A stretch of 64,000 bases of DNA from NCBI RefSeq assembly GCF_020524165.1, contig NZ_JAIVKU010000001.1, positions 62,001 through 126,000 of the forward strand, written 5' to 3'. Shown piece by piece: positions 16,938 to 25,656 of the stretch (the first letter of the stretch is position 1; each line of letters begins with the position of its first letter). Made by a program: the position numbers and the translations under genes. The notes under the pieces are model-generated. The model saw only the letters and a list, made by a program, of their open reading frames with translations. It searched no databases and was not told the origin of the DNA. This DNA is from Guptibacillus hwajinpoensis. GTDB lineage: Bacteria > Bacillota > Bacilli > Bacillales > Guptibacillaceae.

Positions 16938-18491
16938 ATGACGATGAATGAACAATATATGATCGGTGTCGATATCGGTACAACGAGTACAAAAGCCGTT
17001 CTATTTAATGATGACGGACAGCCCGTTTCAAAACATAATGTGGAGTACCCACTCTTTACTCCAACACCAGCAACGGCAGAACAAGATCCTGAACAAATTC
17101 TTCTAGCGGTTGTAGAGTCAATTCGGACGGTCATACAAGATAATCAGCTAAGTGGTGAACAAGTCAAATTTGTTTCATTTAGCTCAGCCATGCACAGTTT
17201 GATCGGAGTAGATGGCAAGGGAAAGCCACTAACGAACTGCATCACATGGGCAGACAACCGAAGTGCACAGTGGGCTGAGAAAATAAAAAATGACATGGAT
17301 GGGCATGAAATTTATCGCCGAACAGGAACCCCTATTCACCCAATGTCGCCTCTTTCGAAGCTTGTTTGGCTTAAAAATGATGAAAGTGAATTATTTCAAT
17401 CAGTTGCAAAGTTTATTTCAATTAAAGAATACGTTTTCTACCGCTTTTTCCATGAGTACGTGATTGACTATTCAATCGCCTCAGCAACAGGATTATTTAA
17501 TTTAGAACAGCTTAGCTGGGATGAAGAAGCGCTTAACATCGCTGGTATCAATGCGGAACAATTATCGAAACCCGTGTCAACAACGCATATGATATCAGGG
17601 TTGAAAGCACCATATATCGAGGAAACCGGGCTTACTTCTTCCACTAATTTTATTGTTGGTGCAAGTGATGGCGTCCTTTCGAACCTTGGCGTTAATGCCA
17701 TTGAACCAGGTGTTGTAGCCGTAACGATTGGGACAAGCGGAGCCATTAGAGCTGTAACGGATCGTCCCGTAACGGATCCAAAAGGACGCATCTTCTGCTA
17801 CGCTCTTACGGAAGACAAGTGGGTTGTAGGTGGCCCAGTAAATAACGGTGGTATCACATTCCGCTGGGTACGCGATCAATTTGCTGCTTCTGAAACAGAA
17901 ACAGCGAAACGTCTTGGCATTGATACGTATGAAATACTAACGCGAATTGCAGAGCAGGTGAACCCTGGCTCAGACGGTCTTCTTTTCCACCCATATCTTG
18001 CTGGAGAACGTGCTCCATTATGGAATGCGGATGCCCGTGGAAGTTTCTTTGGACTTGCTATGCATCACAAAAAAGAGCACATGATCCGCGCGGTACTGGA
18101 AGGCGTTATTTATAATCTATACAGTGTTCTTCTTGCTCTAGAAGAGTTAATTGGAGAACCAAAGCAAATTAAAGCAACAGGTGGATTTGCTCGATCAGCT
18201 CTTTGGAGACAAATGATGGCTGACATCTTTAATCAAGAAGTAACCGTGCCAGAAAGCTATGAAAGCTCCTGCCTCGGTGCCATCGTTCTCGGTAAAAAAG
18301 CACTCGGTGAAATCGACTCACTCAGCATCGTCTCAGACCTCGTCGGAGACACATTCAGCCATGAACCAAAAAAAGAAAATGTCCAAATCTACTCAGAACT
18401 ACTTCCAATCTACATCAGAATCTCAAGAAAACTAACCGAAGAATACACCGCCATAGCCAATTTCCAAAACAAAACATTGGGGAAAAGCTAA
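16938..18491 (+). CDS. gntK: Gluconokinase (FGGY family)
   Basis: 517 residues. The FGGY kinase phosphorylates D-gluconate to 6-phosphogluconate using ATP. Residues 8-18 (MIGVDIGTTST) form the phosphate-1 motif; WADNRSAQWA is the substrate-side segment and ATGGFARSALWRQMMADI the C-terminal FGGY/adenosine region. Its neighbours gnd and the RpiR-type regulator fit gluconate use; no gluconate permease is in the window. The last 74 sense codons (from 18267) are odd: about 34 end in C and only 8 in T, unlike the rest of the gene. The stop codon lies in the first bases of the 123-bp repeat. Confidence 0.92.
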   Translation: MTMNEQYMIGVDIGTTSTKAVLFNDDGQPVSKHNVEYPLFTPTPATAEQDPEQILLAVVESIRTVIQDNQLSGEQVKFVSFSSAMHSLIGVDGKGKPLTNCITWADNRSAQWAEKIKNDMDGHEIYRRTGTPIHPMSPLSKLVWLKNDESELFQSVAKFISIKEYVFYRFFHEYVIDYSIASATGLFNLEQLSWDEEALNIAGINAEQLSKPVSTTHMISGLKAPYIEETGLTSSTNFIVGASDGVLSNLGVNAIEPGVVAVTIGTSGAIRAVTDRPVTDPKGRIFCYALTEDKWVVGGPVNNGGITFRWVRDQFAASETETAKRLGIDTYEILTRIAEQVNPGSDGLLFHPYLAGERAPLWNADARGSFFGLAMHHKKEHMIRAVLEGVIYNLYSVLLALEELIGEPKQIKATGGFARSALWRQMMADIFNQEVTVPESYESSCLGAIVLGKKALGEIDSLSIVSDLVGDTFSHEPKKENVQIYSELLPIYIRISRKLTEEYTAIANFQNKTLGKS

Positions 18492-18751
18492 AGCGTATGT
18501 GCCACGCTTAGACCCGGCAGGCACTGGAAGCCTTCAAAATGAACACGGTGTTTGTGTTCAGATTGAAGGCTGAAGTGACCGAGGGTCTGTGGCACAGGAG
18601 CTGGATGGAGCTAAAGCGGAAACACACCGTTTAGACCCGGCAGACACTGGAGCCTTTCAAAATGAACACGGTGTTTGTGTTCAGATTGAAGGCTGAAGTG
18701 ACCGAGGGTCTGGGGTTTTGCAACTAGCCCAAGCTAAAGCATATGTGCCTC
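18487..18751. repeat. Tandem 123-bp hairpin repeat, two full copies and a partial third
   Basis: GCTAAAGC marks unit starts at 18487, 18610 and 18733, a period of exactly 123. Each full unit holds a long imperfect hairpin: AGACCC/GGGTCT (18510-18515/18583-18588 and 18633-18638/18706-18711), then CACT/AGTG, AGCCTTCAA/TTGAAGGCT and TGAACAC/GTGTTCA. The AGCCTTCAA arm has one change in copy 2. Copy 1 also has flanking arms GTGCCAC/GTGGCAC. The hairpin interior is nearly identical between copies, while the flanks differ. The third copy keeps only about 19 bases. No open frame is evident. Confidence 0.85.
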
Positions 18752-18767
18752 ATCCTCACGCTCATAC

Positions 18768-18799
18768 AAAAAAGGACAGCCCGAGGGCTGTCCTTTTTT
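18768..18799. terminator. Bidirectional terminator
   Basis: Stem AAAAGGACAGCCC 18770-18782 / GGGCTGTCCTTTT 18785-18797, between the repeat array and the convergent CarD-like gene. Confidence 0.85.
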
Positions 18800-18811
18800 G
18801 TATTACGAAAA

Positions 18812-19297
18812 TTAATGCTTAATCGCTTCTTTTAGAATGACAGTTGCTTGATCTAACTCGACATCTTTTGTCAGAACGATCTCGCTTATGAGAAACTGCT
18901 GGGCGTTTTCCAGTAGTTTTTTATCATCAGTTCCGAGTGGTCGTTTCTTGTTTAGGGCTACGAGCTCACGGATCACTTCCACATGATTGTGGATATCACC
19001 TGTTTTAAGCTTGTTCATATTATCCCTGTAACGCTGGTTTCTATTTGCACTGGGCTCTTCCACGTCTACTTCTTCGTTAAAAGAAGTAAGAACCTGGTCC
19101 ATTGTGCTGACGTCAGACACTTCACGAATTTTCAGGTTTTCCGTTTTTCCTTTTGGAATCATCACCTGAATATCTCGAAAAGGCATATTAAGAATATAAT
19201 AGATCTGAGTTTCACCCAGTATTTCTTTTTCCTCGATAGCTTCGACTATACCTGCACCGTACATGGGATAAAAAATCTTATCGCCTACCTCAAACAA
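18812..19297 (-). CDS. CarD/CdnL-like transcriptional regulator (YdeB type)
   Basis: 161 residues from a TTG start at 19297 with GGGGGTGGG upstream. The N-terminal 60 residues (FEVGDKIFYPMYGAGIVEAIEEKE, split by a strand turn) are the Tudor-like RNA-polymerase-interaction domain shared with CarD and Mfd; the remainder is helical. Family members bind the RNA polymerase beta subunit and modulate promoter opening, notably at rRNA promoters in mycobacteria. An extended -10 (TGCTATAAT, - strand, near 19320-19328) precedes it. It is monocistronic. Confidence 0.88.
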   Translation of the reverse strand: MFEVGDKIFYPMYGAGIVEAIEEKEILGETQIYYILNMPFRDIQVMIPKGKTENLKIREVSDVSTMDQVLTSFNEEVDVEEPSANRNQRYRDNMNKLKTGDIHNHVEVIRELVALNKKRPLGTDDKKLLENAQQFLISEIVLTKDVELDQATVILKEAIKH

Positions 19298-19360
19298 GCG
19301 CCCACCCCCAAATTTATAAATTATAGCACATCTCCTATTATAACATAAACAATTAATTTG

Positions 19361-19379
19361 TACGAATGGAATATTTTTT
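19361..19379. promoter_or_regulatory. Second copy of the gnd-leader 19-mer element
   Basis: On the minus strand it reads AAAAAATATTCCATTCGTA, identical at 18 of 19 positions to 15825-15843 in the gnd leader. It lies between the divergent carD-like and Gfo/Idh/MocA genes. The function is unknown; an RpiR-type or other operator is possible. Confidence 0.45.
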
Positions 19380-19470
19380 TAGGTTTTGCGCTTTGATTGC
19401 TTGATCGGTGCCAACTCCATTACAATAATAGACAAAACTGGTTCTGGCCAACAATGGAGGCGATTACAAA

Positions 19471-20442
19471 ATGAAGATCGGAATGATTAGTTTTTGGCAC
19501 GTTCATGCAAAAGATTATGCGGAAGAAGCTCGGGTTCATCCAGACGTAGAGATTGTAGCGATTTGGGATGAGAATGAAGAGTGTGGAAGAGAAGAAGCTC
19601 AAATGAGACAAGTGGAATACATAAATAGCATAGATGAACTTCTGAATCGACAAGAGATTGACGCAGTGGTTGTGACTTCACCAACAAACAGACATAGAGA
19701 ACTCATTGTAAAAGCAGCTAGAGCAGGAAAGCATATTTTTACCGAAAAAGTTCTGGCGGCTACAGAAGAAGAAGCGCTTGTTATCCTAGATGAAGTAAAG
19801 AAAGCGGGAGTAAAGTTATTTGTCTCGTTGCCACGCGTTTATGATGGCTATACGGAAGCCATCCAACAGTTGCTTGCTTCAGGAGAGCTAGGTGATGTGA
19901 CACAAACGCGCGTGCGCCTTGCGCACAATGGAGCGACGGCTGATTGGCTTCCAAATCATTTTTACAACAAAGAAGAATGCGAGGGGGGAGCCCTAATTGA
20001 CCTTGGATGTCACCCGGTTTATTTAACAAAAATTTTTCATGGAATGCCACAACGAGTCACAGCACAGTTTGGGTATTTAACTAAGAAAGATGTAGAGGAT
20101 CAGGCTGTCGTAACATTCGGGTATGAGGACGGATCCTATGGAATAGCCGAAACAGGTTTTGTAACAGCTCACTCTCCATTTACCATTGAAATACACGGCA
20201 CGAAAGGTTCAGTTGTCTATGGAATACCGGATAAAAAACTAATAAAAAAAGTGTCTGATAGCTGGGATGAAGTAGCGATACCTGCTAATCGCCCCTCTCC
20301 TTTTTCACAGTGGATTGATCATATTCAAAAAGATAAGGTGACAGATGAGAACCTGGCACTTGCTCTTGATTTAACGGTGTTAATGGAAGCGGCTTATGAA
20401 GCAGAGGAAAACAAGTCTGAAGTCTTAGTGGGTGGCCGATAG
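19471..20442 (+). CDS. Gfo/Idh/MocA-family oxidoreductase
   Basis: 323 residues. An N-terminal NAD(P)-binding Rossmann domain (MKIGMISFWHVHAKDYA, atypical GxGxxG) is followed by a C-terminal sugar-type domain. The usual EKP motif reads TEKV near residue 91, and the CHP segment GGALIDLGCHPVYL carries the expected His. Substrates in this family are sugars, inositols or their phosphates; this one is not identified. ATG 19471 follows TGGAGG. It is followed by an iron alcohol dehydrogenase 66 bases later, possibly co-transcribed. Confidence 0.88.
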   Translation: MKIGMISFWHVHAKDYAEEARVHPDVEIVAIWDENEECGREEAQMRQVEYINSIDELLNRQEIDAVVVTSPTNRHRELIVKAARAGKHIFTEKVLAATEEEALVILDEVKKAGVKLFVSLPRVYDGYTEAIQQLLASGELGDVTQTRVRLAHNGATADWLPNHFYNKEECEGGALIDLGCHPVYLTKIFHGMPQRVTAQFGYLTKKDVEDQAVVTFGYEDGSYGIAETGFVTAHSPFTIEIHGTKGSVVYGIPDKKLIKKVSDSWDEVAIPANRPSPFSQWIDHIQKDKVTDENLALALDLTVLMEAAYEAEENKSEVLVGGR

Positions 20443-20508
20443 TCCATCCTACGTTCTGATGATTGGAATATGGTACACTAGCTTCGACTAATGATAACGA
20501 GGTGTCTT

Positions 20509-21672
20509 ATGAAACCATTTTTACAATACAACCCAACTCGTCTTTATTTTGGGAAAGACAAAATAAAGGAAATAGCAGAGGAACTTAACTATGGAGTAAA
20601 AGTTCTTGTGGTCTACGGTGGCGGAAGCATAAAGCGAAACGGCGTTTATGATGCAGTCATGACTGAACTTAAGAAAGTGAATGCGGACGTGCATGAGCTT
20701 TCTGGAGTAGAACCGAACCCTCGCCTGACAACAGTAGAAAAAGGTACTGCCATTTGTAAAAAAGAAGGCATTGATTTTCTTCTTGCCGTAGGCGGTGGAA
20801 GCGTGATCGATTGCACGAAAGCAATTGCGGCAGGGGCTCACTATGAAGGTTCAGCGTGGGATTTAATCACGCAAAAAGAGCCAATTGAATCAGCCCTGCC
20901 TTTTGGAACAGTTTTAACCCTTGCTGCGACAGGTTCAGAGATGAACTCCGTTTCGGTGATTACAAATTGGGAAACGAAAGAAAAACTAGGGTGGGGATCT
21001 CCACATGTATTTCCAACGTTTTCTGTTCTTGATCCGACCTATACGTTTTCAGTTCCAGAAAATCAAACGGTTTATGGCATCGTTGATAGCATGTCACATG
21101 CACTGGAGCATTATTTTCATCGGACAAACAACACGCCGATGATTGATGGGTTTATTGAATCCCTTCTTCGCACGGCGATTGAGACAGGTCCAAAGCTTCT
21201 AAGGGATTTGAAATCATATGAACATCGGGAAACAATGATGTATATTAGCACGACAGCTTTTAACGGAACATTAAGTAATGGAACGGATGGCGGTGATTGG
21301 GCCACACACCGAATCGAACATGCTGTATCTGCCGTTTACGATATTCCTCACGGTGGTGGATTGGCAATTTTATTCCCGAACTGGTTGGAACATGTCCTTG
21401 AAGAAGATCCAACTCGAGTGAAACAGTTAGCCGTGAATGTTCTTGGCGTATCATCAGAGGGTAAAAGTGATTACGAAGTGGCTGTAGAAGGAGCGGAAGC
21501 GCTTCGTACGTTCTGGAACTCTCTTGGTGCACCCTCTCGTCTTGCAGATTATGAGATTGATGATGCCGAATTTGACAGTATGGTTGAAAAGACCTTCATC
21601 AAGCCAGGCGTTGGCACATATAAAGAACTCGATCGGGAAAGCGTTCGAGATATTCTAACCCGTTCCTTATAA
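20509..21672 (+). CDS. Iron-containing alcohol dehydrogenase (butanol dehydrogenase, YugJ-like)
   Basis: 387 residues from ATG 20509, chosen for the CGAGGTG ribosome site; an upstream in-frame start at 20491 is weaker. It belongs to the BdhA/YugJ subgroup: the opening [14 protein letters not shown] is typical, [11 protein letters not shown] is the nucleotide site, and His residues in MSHALEHYF and [15 protein letters not shown] bind the metal. It reduces aldehydes such as butyraldehyde with NAD(P)H. A strong terminator follows. Confidence 0.9.
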   Translation: MKPFLQYNPTRLYFGKDKIKEIAEELNYGVKVLVVYGGGSIKRNGVYDAVMTELKKVNADVHELSGVEPNPRLTTVEKGTAICKKEGIDFLLAVGGGSVIDCTKAIAAGAHYEGSAWDLITQKEPIESALPFGTVLTLAATGSEMNSVSVITNWETKEKLGWGSPHVFPTFSVLDPTYTFSVPENQTVYGIVDSMSHALEHYFHRTNNTPMIDGFIESLLRTAIETGPKLLRDLKSYEHRETMMYISTTAFNGTLSNGTDGGDWATHRIEHAVSAVYDIPHGGGLAILFPNWLEHVLEEDPTRVKQLAVNVLGVSSEGKSDYEVAVEGAEALRTFWNSLGAPSRLADYEIDDAEFDSMVEKTFIKPGVGTYKELDRESVRDILTRSL

Positions 21673-21676
21673 TGCA

Positions 21677-21710
21677 GAAAGCAGCATGGCGCCGCCATGC
21701 TGCTTTCTTC
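21677..21710. terminator. Bidirectional terminator
   Basis: Fourteen-bp stem 21677-21690 / 21694-21707 between the alcohol dehydrogenase gene and the convergent adenine deaminase gene. Confidence 0.88.
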
Positions 21711-21711
21711 T

Positions 21712-23427
21712 TTACTCATTAATGGAAATGTGGCGAAACTCTTTAACGCTAAAGAGTCCCATATCTGTTAGTTTAAGCTCTGGTATGACTGGAAGACTTA
21801 AGAAAGAAAGCGTTAGAAAAGGATTGAAAGACTTAGGAGCACCAATTTCTGTTAAGGCCAGGTCGATTTCTTCTAGTTCTTTCACGACAGATTGGTAATC
21901 GTTATTCGAAAGTAGTCCCGCAATAGGTAGCGGCAATTTTGCCAGCATTTCTTGGTTGCGCACAACCACTAAACCACCTTGCATTTCTTGAATGGCTTCA
22001 GCGGCTATGATCATGTCCTCGTCGCTAACTCCGGCCATAATCAAGTTATGGGAGTCATGTCCAACAGTTGTCGCAATGGCCCCATCTTTAAACTGAAAAC
22101 CGTTTACAATGCCAAGGCCAACGTTGCCTGTATGATGATGCCGCTCGATAACGGCGAGTTTCATGAGGTCTTTTTCAAAACAGGAGACGAAGCCATTGTT
22201 AGCATTGCGATTAACGGTGAACTTCTTTGCTTCTGTCACAATCTGATTTGGAATTACTTTAATCACATTTGCTTCTTTGTCTGTTACAGGTAAGTGCAGG
22301 TGTTCCATTGTTAGTTTTGGTAGATGAACGGAGTTGGTTATTCTTGTAGAAGGCGTCACCGTCTTGATCCTCTTCGTCTTGCCTTCTTCTGCAACAAGCT
22401 CCCCAGCTCGATAAACCTGTGCGATTGAAAATGTTGTAACGTCGTTAAGGAGTAGGAAATCAGCATCAAGACCTGGGGCGATGGCGCCTTTTGTGGATAA
22501 ATTAAAACACTCCGCTACGTTTAGTGAAGCCATTTGAATGGCGAGCAGAGGATCAAGTCCTTCTCGGATAGCAAGGCGAACATTATGATCAACGCTTCCC
22601 TCTGTTATCAAGTCGTCAATGTGCTTATCATCCGTGCAAAACATAAATCGTCTCACATTTCGTTCGGTTACAGCGGGAAGGAGTTTCTTTAAGTTTTTTG
22701 CGACAGAGCCCTCGCGAATAAAAACATACATCCCGCGTTTCACTCGCTCAAGCGCTTCCTCGGCGGTGATGCATTCATGGTCTGTTCCAATGCCTGCTGA
22801 TTTATAAATATTCAAAGCACGGGTATCTAAGCCAGCAGCATGACCATCAATCTTTTTATTTTGAGCATCGAAAAGTTTTTGCATCATAGAAGGGGAGGTG
22901 TTTGCAACAGATGGATAATCCATCACTTCAGCTAACCCAAGAACGCGTTTATGTTCATAGAACGGCTTTAAGTCTTCAGCAGAAAGAATCGCTCCACTAT
23001 TTTCAAAAGGTGTAGAAGGAACGCTTGAGGGAAGCATGTAGTAGATGTCCATCGGAACATTTTCAGAGTCTTGTAGCATATAAGCAATCCCTTCTGCCCC
23101 AGAAACATTAGCGATTTCATGGGGATCGCTAATGATTGTCGTTACACCACATGGAAGGACAGCCTTGGCAAATTCAGATGGAGGAACCATAGCGGATTCA
23201 ATATGGACGTGCGCATCAATTAAAGAAGGTACGACGTATTTTCCTTTTGCATCAATGACGTGTTTCCCTTCATAATTTCCTATGCCTGCAATAACTCCAT
23301 CGATAATTGCTACATCCGCTTTGATAAACTCGAGATTATAACTATCTAAAATCAGTCCATTTTTAATAACATAATCGGCAAGACGTTCGCCGGCAGCTGT
23401 TTGTATTCTTCGAGTCAGTTTATCCAT
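21712..23427 (-). CDS. ade: Adenine deaminase
   Basis: 571 residues, the usual length for AdeC-type enzymes, which convert adenine to hypoxanthine and ammonia in purine salvage. The amidohydrolase metal site DAHVHIES is at residues 71-78 and DPHEIANV at 101-108; the C-terminal domain carries HHHTGNVGLGIVNGF and GHDSHNL. ATG 23427 is preceded by AGAGGAG, which can pair with an upstream CCTCT. A purine riboswitch of guanine-type sequence lies in the leader, so expression should respond to guanine or to the product hypoxanthine. Confidence 0.93.
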   Translation of the reverse strand: MDKLTRRIQTAAGERLADYVIKNGLILDSYNLEFIKADVAIIDGVIAGIGNYEGKHVIDAKGKYVVPSLIDAHVHIESAMVPPSEFAKAVLPCGVTTIISDPHEIANVSGAEGIAYMLQDSENVPMDIYYMLPSSVPSTPFENSGAILSAEDLKPFYEHKRVLGLAEVMDYPSVANTSPSMMQKLFDAQNKKIDGHAAGLDTRALNIYKSAGIGTDHECITAEEALERVKRGMYVFIREGSVAKNLKKLLPAVTERNVRRFMFCTDDKHIDDLITEGSVDHNVRLAIREGLDPLLAIQMASLNVAECFNLSTKGAIAPGLDADFLLLNDVTTFSIAQVYRAGELVAEEGKTKRIKTVTPSTRITNSVHLPKLTMEHLHLPVTDKEANVIKVIPNQIVTEAKKFTVNRNANNGFVSCFEKDLMKLAVIERHHHTGNVGLGIVNGFQFKDGAIATTVGHDSHNLIMAGVSDEDMIIAAEAIQEMQGGLVVVRNQEMLAKLPLPIAGLLSNNDYQSVVKELEEIDLALTEIGAPKSFNPFLTLSFLSLPVIPELKLTDMGLFSVKEFRHISINE

Positions 23428-23483
23428 TCTTTATCTCCTCTCAGTCTAGACAGAGGATGACAGATTCGCATTGCCAGAATTGT

Positions 23484-23553
23484 CATCGTAGTCAAACCAT
23501 TTACGGTAGTTTGGTAGAAACCTTTGGACCATATCTCCAAAATTATACGAAAC
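23484..23553 (-). ncRNA. Purine riboswitch aptamer (guanine-class discriminator) in the ade leader
   Basis: On the minus strand the aptamer has P1 UCGUA/UACGA (23546-23550 with 23486-23490), the UAUAAU junction, P2 UUUGGA/UCCAAA with loop GAUAUGG, the GGUUUCUAC junction and P3 closed by loop CCGUAAA. The base before the 3' P1 strand is C (position 23491), equivalent to C74 of the xpt guanine riboswitch; adenine riboswitches have U. P1 is short (5 bp). Downstream, CCTCT can pair with the AGAGGAG ribosome site, and GATGACA with TGTCATC, suggesting translational control. Confidence 0.88.
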
Positions 23554-23730
23554 CTGGTACGTATTATTAGCGTATTTTATAGATGTCTAGGGCGCTCGTC
23601 AATAGCATGTGACCTTCCGCCCTAAAAATACTTTCATCTTCGTATTGATAAATGAGTCAAATCCAAGTAAACTACAAGTAGGTAGAAGTAAATAAGTGAA
23701 AAAGAAAGCGCTTTTTTTATCGAGTTTTGA

Positions 23731-23742
23731 GCAAACGTTTGC
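23731..23742. promoter_or_regulatory. LacI-family operator-like palindrome upstream of alpha-glucosidase
   Basis: GCAAACGTTTGC is a perfect 12-bp palindrome with a central AACGTT, 40 bases before ATG 23782. It is typical of LacI/MalR-type sites and matches cre only partly. No maltose regulator gene lies nearby. Confidence 0.5.
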
Positions 23743-23781
23743 ACTTTACGAACTTTATAAAATAGATGAGGGTGTAGAGAT

Positions 23782-25443
23782 ATGAAAAGAATCTGGTGGA
23801 AAGAAGCGGTAGGCTATCAAATTTATCCTCGAAGCTTCCAAGACTCTAATGGTGATGGAATTGGAGACTTACAGGGGATTATTGAGCGACTGGATTATAT
23901 AAAAGATCTTGGTATTGATGTCATTTGGATCTGTCCAATGTACAAATCTCCAAATGATGATAACGGTTATGACATTTCTGATTACCAGGACATTATGGAA
24001 GACTTCGGTACAATGAAAGACTTTGATCTGCTGTTAAAAGAAGTGCATAAACGCGATATGAAATTAATTATCGATCTTGTCTTAAATCATACGAGTGATG
24101 AGCACCAGTGGTTTATTGAATCGCGTTCATCAAAAGAAGATCCAAAACGTGACTGGTATATTTGGCGAGATGGAAAGAATGGCAAAGAACCGAATAACTG
24201 GGAAAGCATTTTCGGTGGATCCGCCTGGGAATATGATAAGAAAACCGATCAGTATTATCTTCATGTTTTCTCAACAAAGCAACCGGATGTGAACTGGGAA
24301 AATCCAGATGTTCGTGAAGCACTCTACGACACGGTTAACTGGTGGCTTGATAAAGGGATTGATGGTTTTCGAATCGATGCGATTAGTCATATTAAGAAGC
24401 GCCCAGGGTTTCCCGATATGCCGAATCCAACCAATGAAAAATACGTTTCTTCATTTGATATGCACATGAATCAAAAGGGAATTCAGTCATTTCTTCAGGA
24501 GTTTAAGGATAAAACGTATTCAAATTACGATGTTATGACGGTTGGTGAAGCAAACGGTGTAAGCATTGATGAAGCCGATCAATGGGTGGATGAAAAAGAC
24601 GGTAAAATGAATATGATTTTTCAATTTGAACACCTTGGATTATGGGATGCAGAAGAAAACCCTGATCTCGATATCGTGTCTTTAAAGAAAGTACTAACAC
24701 GCTGGCAAAAGGGACTGGAAAACAAAGGGTGGAATGCTTTGTTTGTTGAAAATCATGACAAGCCACGTGTTGTTTCAACCTGGGGCAATGACCAGGAGTA
24801 TTGGAGAGAAAGTGCAACTTCAATGGGTGCGATGTATTTTCTTATGCAAGGGACACCATTTATATATCAAGGCCAAGAAATCGGCATGACGAACGTTCAG
24901 TTTCCTTCTATTGAAGATTATGATGATGTGGCCGATAAAAATCGCTATCGCATTCAACGCGAAGCAGGAGTACCCCACAAGGATATTATGAAGGTCATTT
25001 GGGCTTCATCTCGTGATAATAGCCGAACACCGATGCAGTGGAGCAACGATCATAACGCTGGCTTTTCTTCTGGAACGCCGTGGTTAAAAGTGAATCCAAA
25101 CTTTGTGGATATTAATGTGGAGAAGCAAGAAGCTGACGATCAGTCCATTCTATCTTTCTATAAAAAAATGATTGAACTGAAGAAGAAGAACCTTGTTTTC
25201 ACATACGGAAGCTATGACTTGCTTCTTGAAGAGGACCCGCAAATTTACGCTTATACAAGAACGACAAATGATGACGCAGTTCTAGTGGTCACAAACCTAT
25301 CCATTGAACCTGCTGTATTCAACACAGAACTTAAGCTAGAACCGAAACAATTACTTTTGAATAACTATCCAGTTGCAAGAGAAGTGAACGATTCGATCGT
25401 ATTAAAGCCGTACGAAGCAAGAGTTTATCGCCTTAATCGCTAA
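23782..25443 (+). CDS. Alpha-glucosidase (GH13 subfamily 31, maltase type)
   Basis: 553-residue GH13 enzyme without a signal peptide, so intracellular. The catalytic triad is Asp199 (GFRIDA), Glu256 (GEAN) and Asp326 (ENHDKPR). The residue after the nucleophile is Ala200; oligo-1,6-glucosidases of the MalL type have Val there, while Geobacillus HTA-462 alpha-glucosidase, specific for alpha-1,4 bonds, has Ala and the same RIDAISHIKK context. I therefore favour maltose/malto-oligosaccharide hydrolysis. No sugar transporter is adjacent. A LacI-type palindrome lies in the promoter region and a terminator follows. Confidence 0.92.
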   Translation: MKRIWWKEAVGYQIYPRSFQDSNGDGIGDLQGIIERLDYIKDLGIDVIWICPMYKSPNDDNGYDISDYQDIMEDFGTMKDFDLLLKEVHKRDMKLIIDLVLNHTSDEHQWFIESRSSKEDPKRDWYIWRDGKNGKEPNNWESIFGGSAWEYDKKTDQYYLHVFSTKQPDVNWENPDVREALYDTVNWWLDKGIDGFRIDAISHIKKRPGFPDMPNPTNEKYVSSFDMHMNQKGIQSFLQEFKDKTYSNYDVMTVGEANGVSIDEADQWVDEKDGKMNMIFQFEHLGLWDAEENPDLDIVSLKKVLTRWQKGLENKGWNALFVENHDKPRVVSTWGNDQEYWRESATSMGAMYFLMQGTPFIYQGQEIGMTNVQFPSIEDYDDVADKNRYRIQREAGVPHKDIMKVIWASSRDNSRTPMQWSNDHNAGFSSGTPWLKVNPNFVDINVEKQEADDQSILSFYKKMIELKKKNLVFTYGSYDLLLEEDPQIYAYTRTTNDDAVLVVTNLSIEPAVFNTELKLEPKQLLLNNYPVAREVNDSIVLKPYEARVYRLNR

Positions 25444-25448
25444 TAATT

Positions 25449-25478
25449 GACAGTCGAGTTTGATCGACTGTCTTTTTA
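25449..25478 (+). terminator. Intrinsic terminator
   Basis: Stem GACAGTCGA 25449-25457 / TCGACTGTC 25464-25472, then five T. Confidence 0.82.
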
Positions 25479-25656
25479 CTAGGTAGAAAAAGGGTTTCAA
25501 ATGGCACTGTTTTGTCTAAAATTTACCAATATTGTCGAGAAAACAGGGGGAAAAAAGATAGATTTCTTGAAAAATTTACCGTATAGTGTTGATTAGTGGG
25601 AGGTAGGACCTATTTTAAACTTTCACTACATACTAGTTTGATAGGGGAGGATTAAC

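Noticed and set aside
18487..18751. CRISPR array
   Set aside because: Only two full units of 123 bases, each a long hairpin, with no short direct repeats separated by unique spacers and no cas genes.
23484..23553. Adenine-class riboswitch
   Set aside because: The expected enzyme substrate is adenine, but the discriminator base is C, not U, so guanine/hypoxanthine recognition is predicted.
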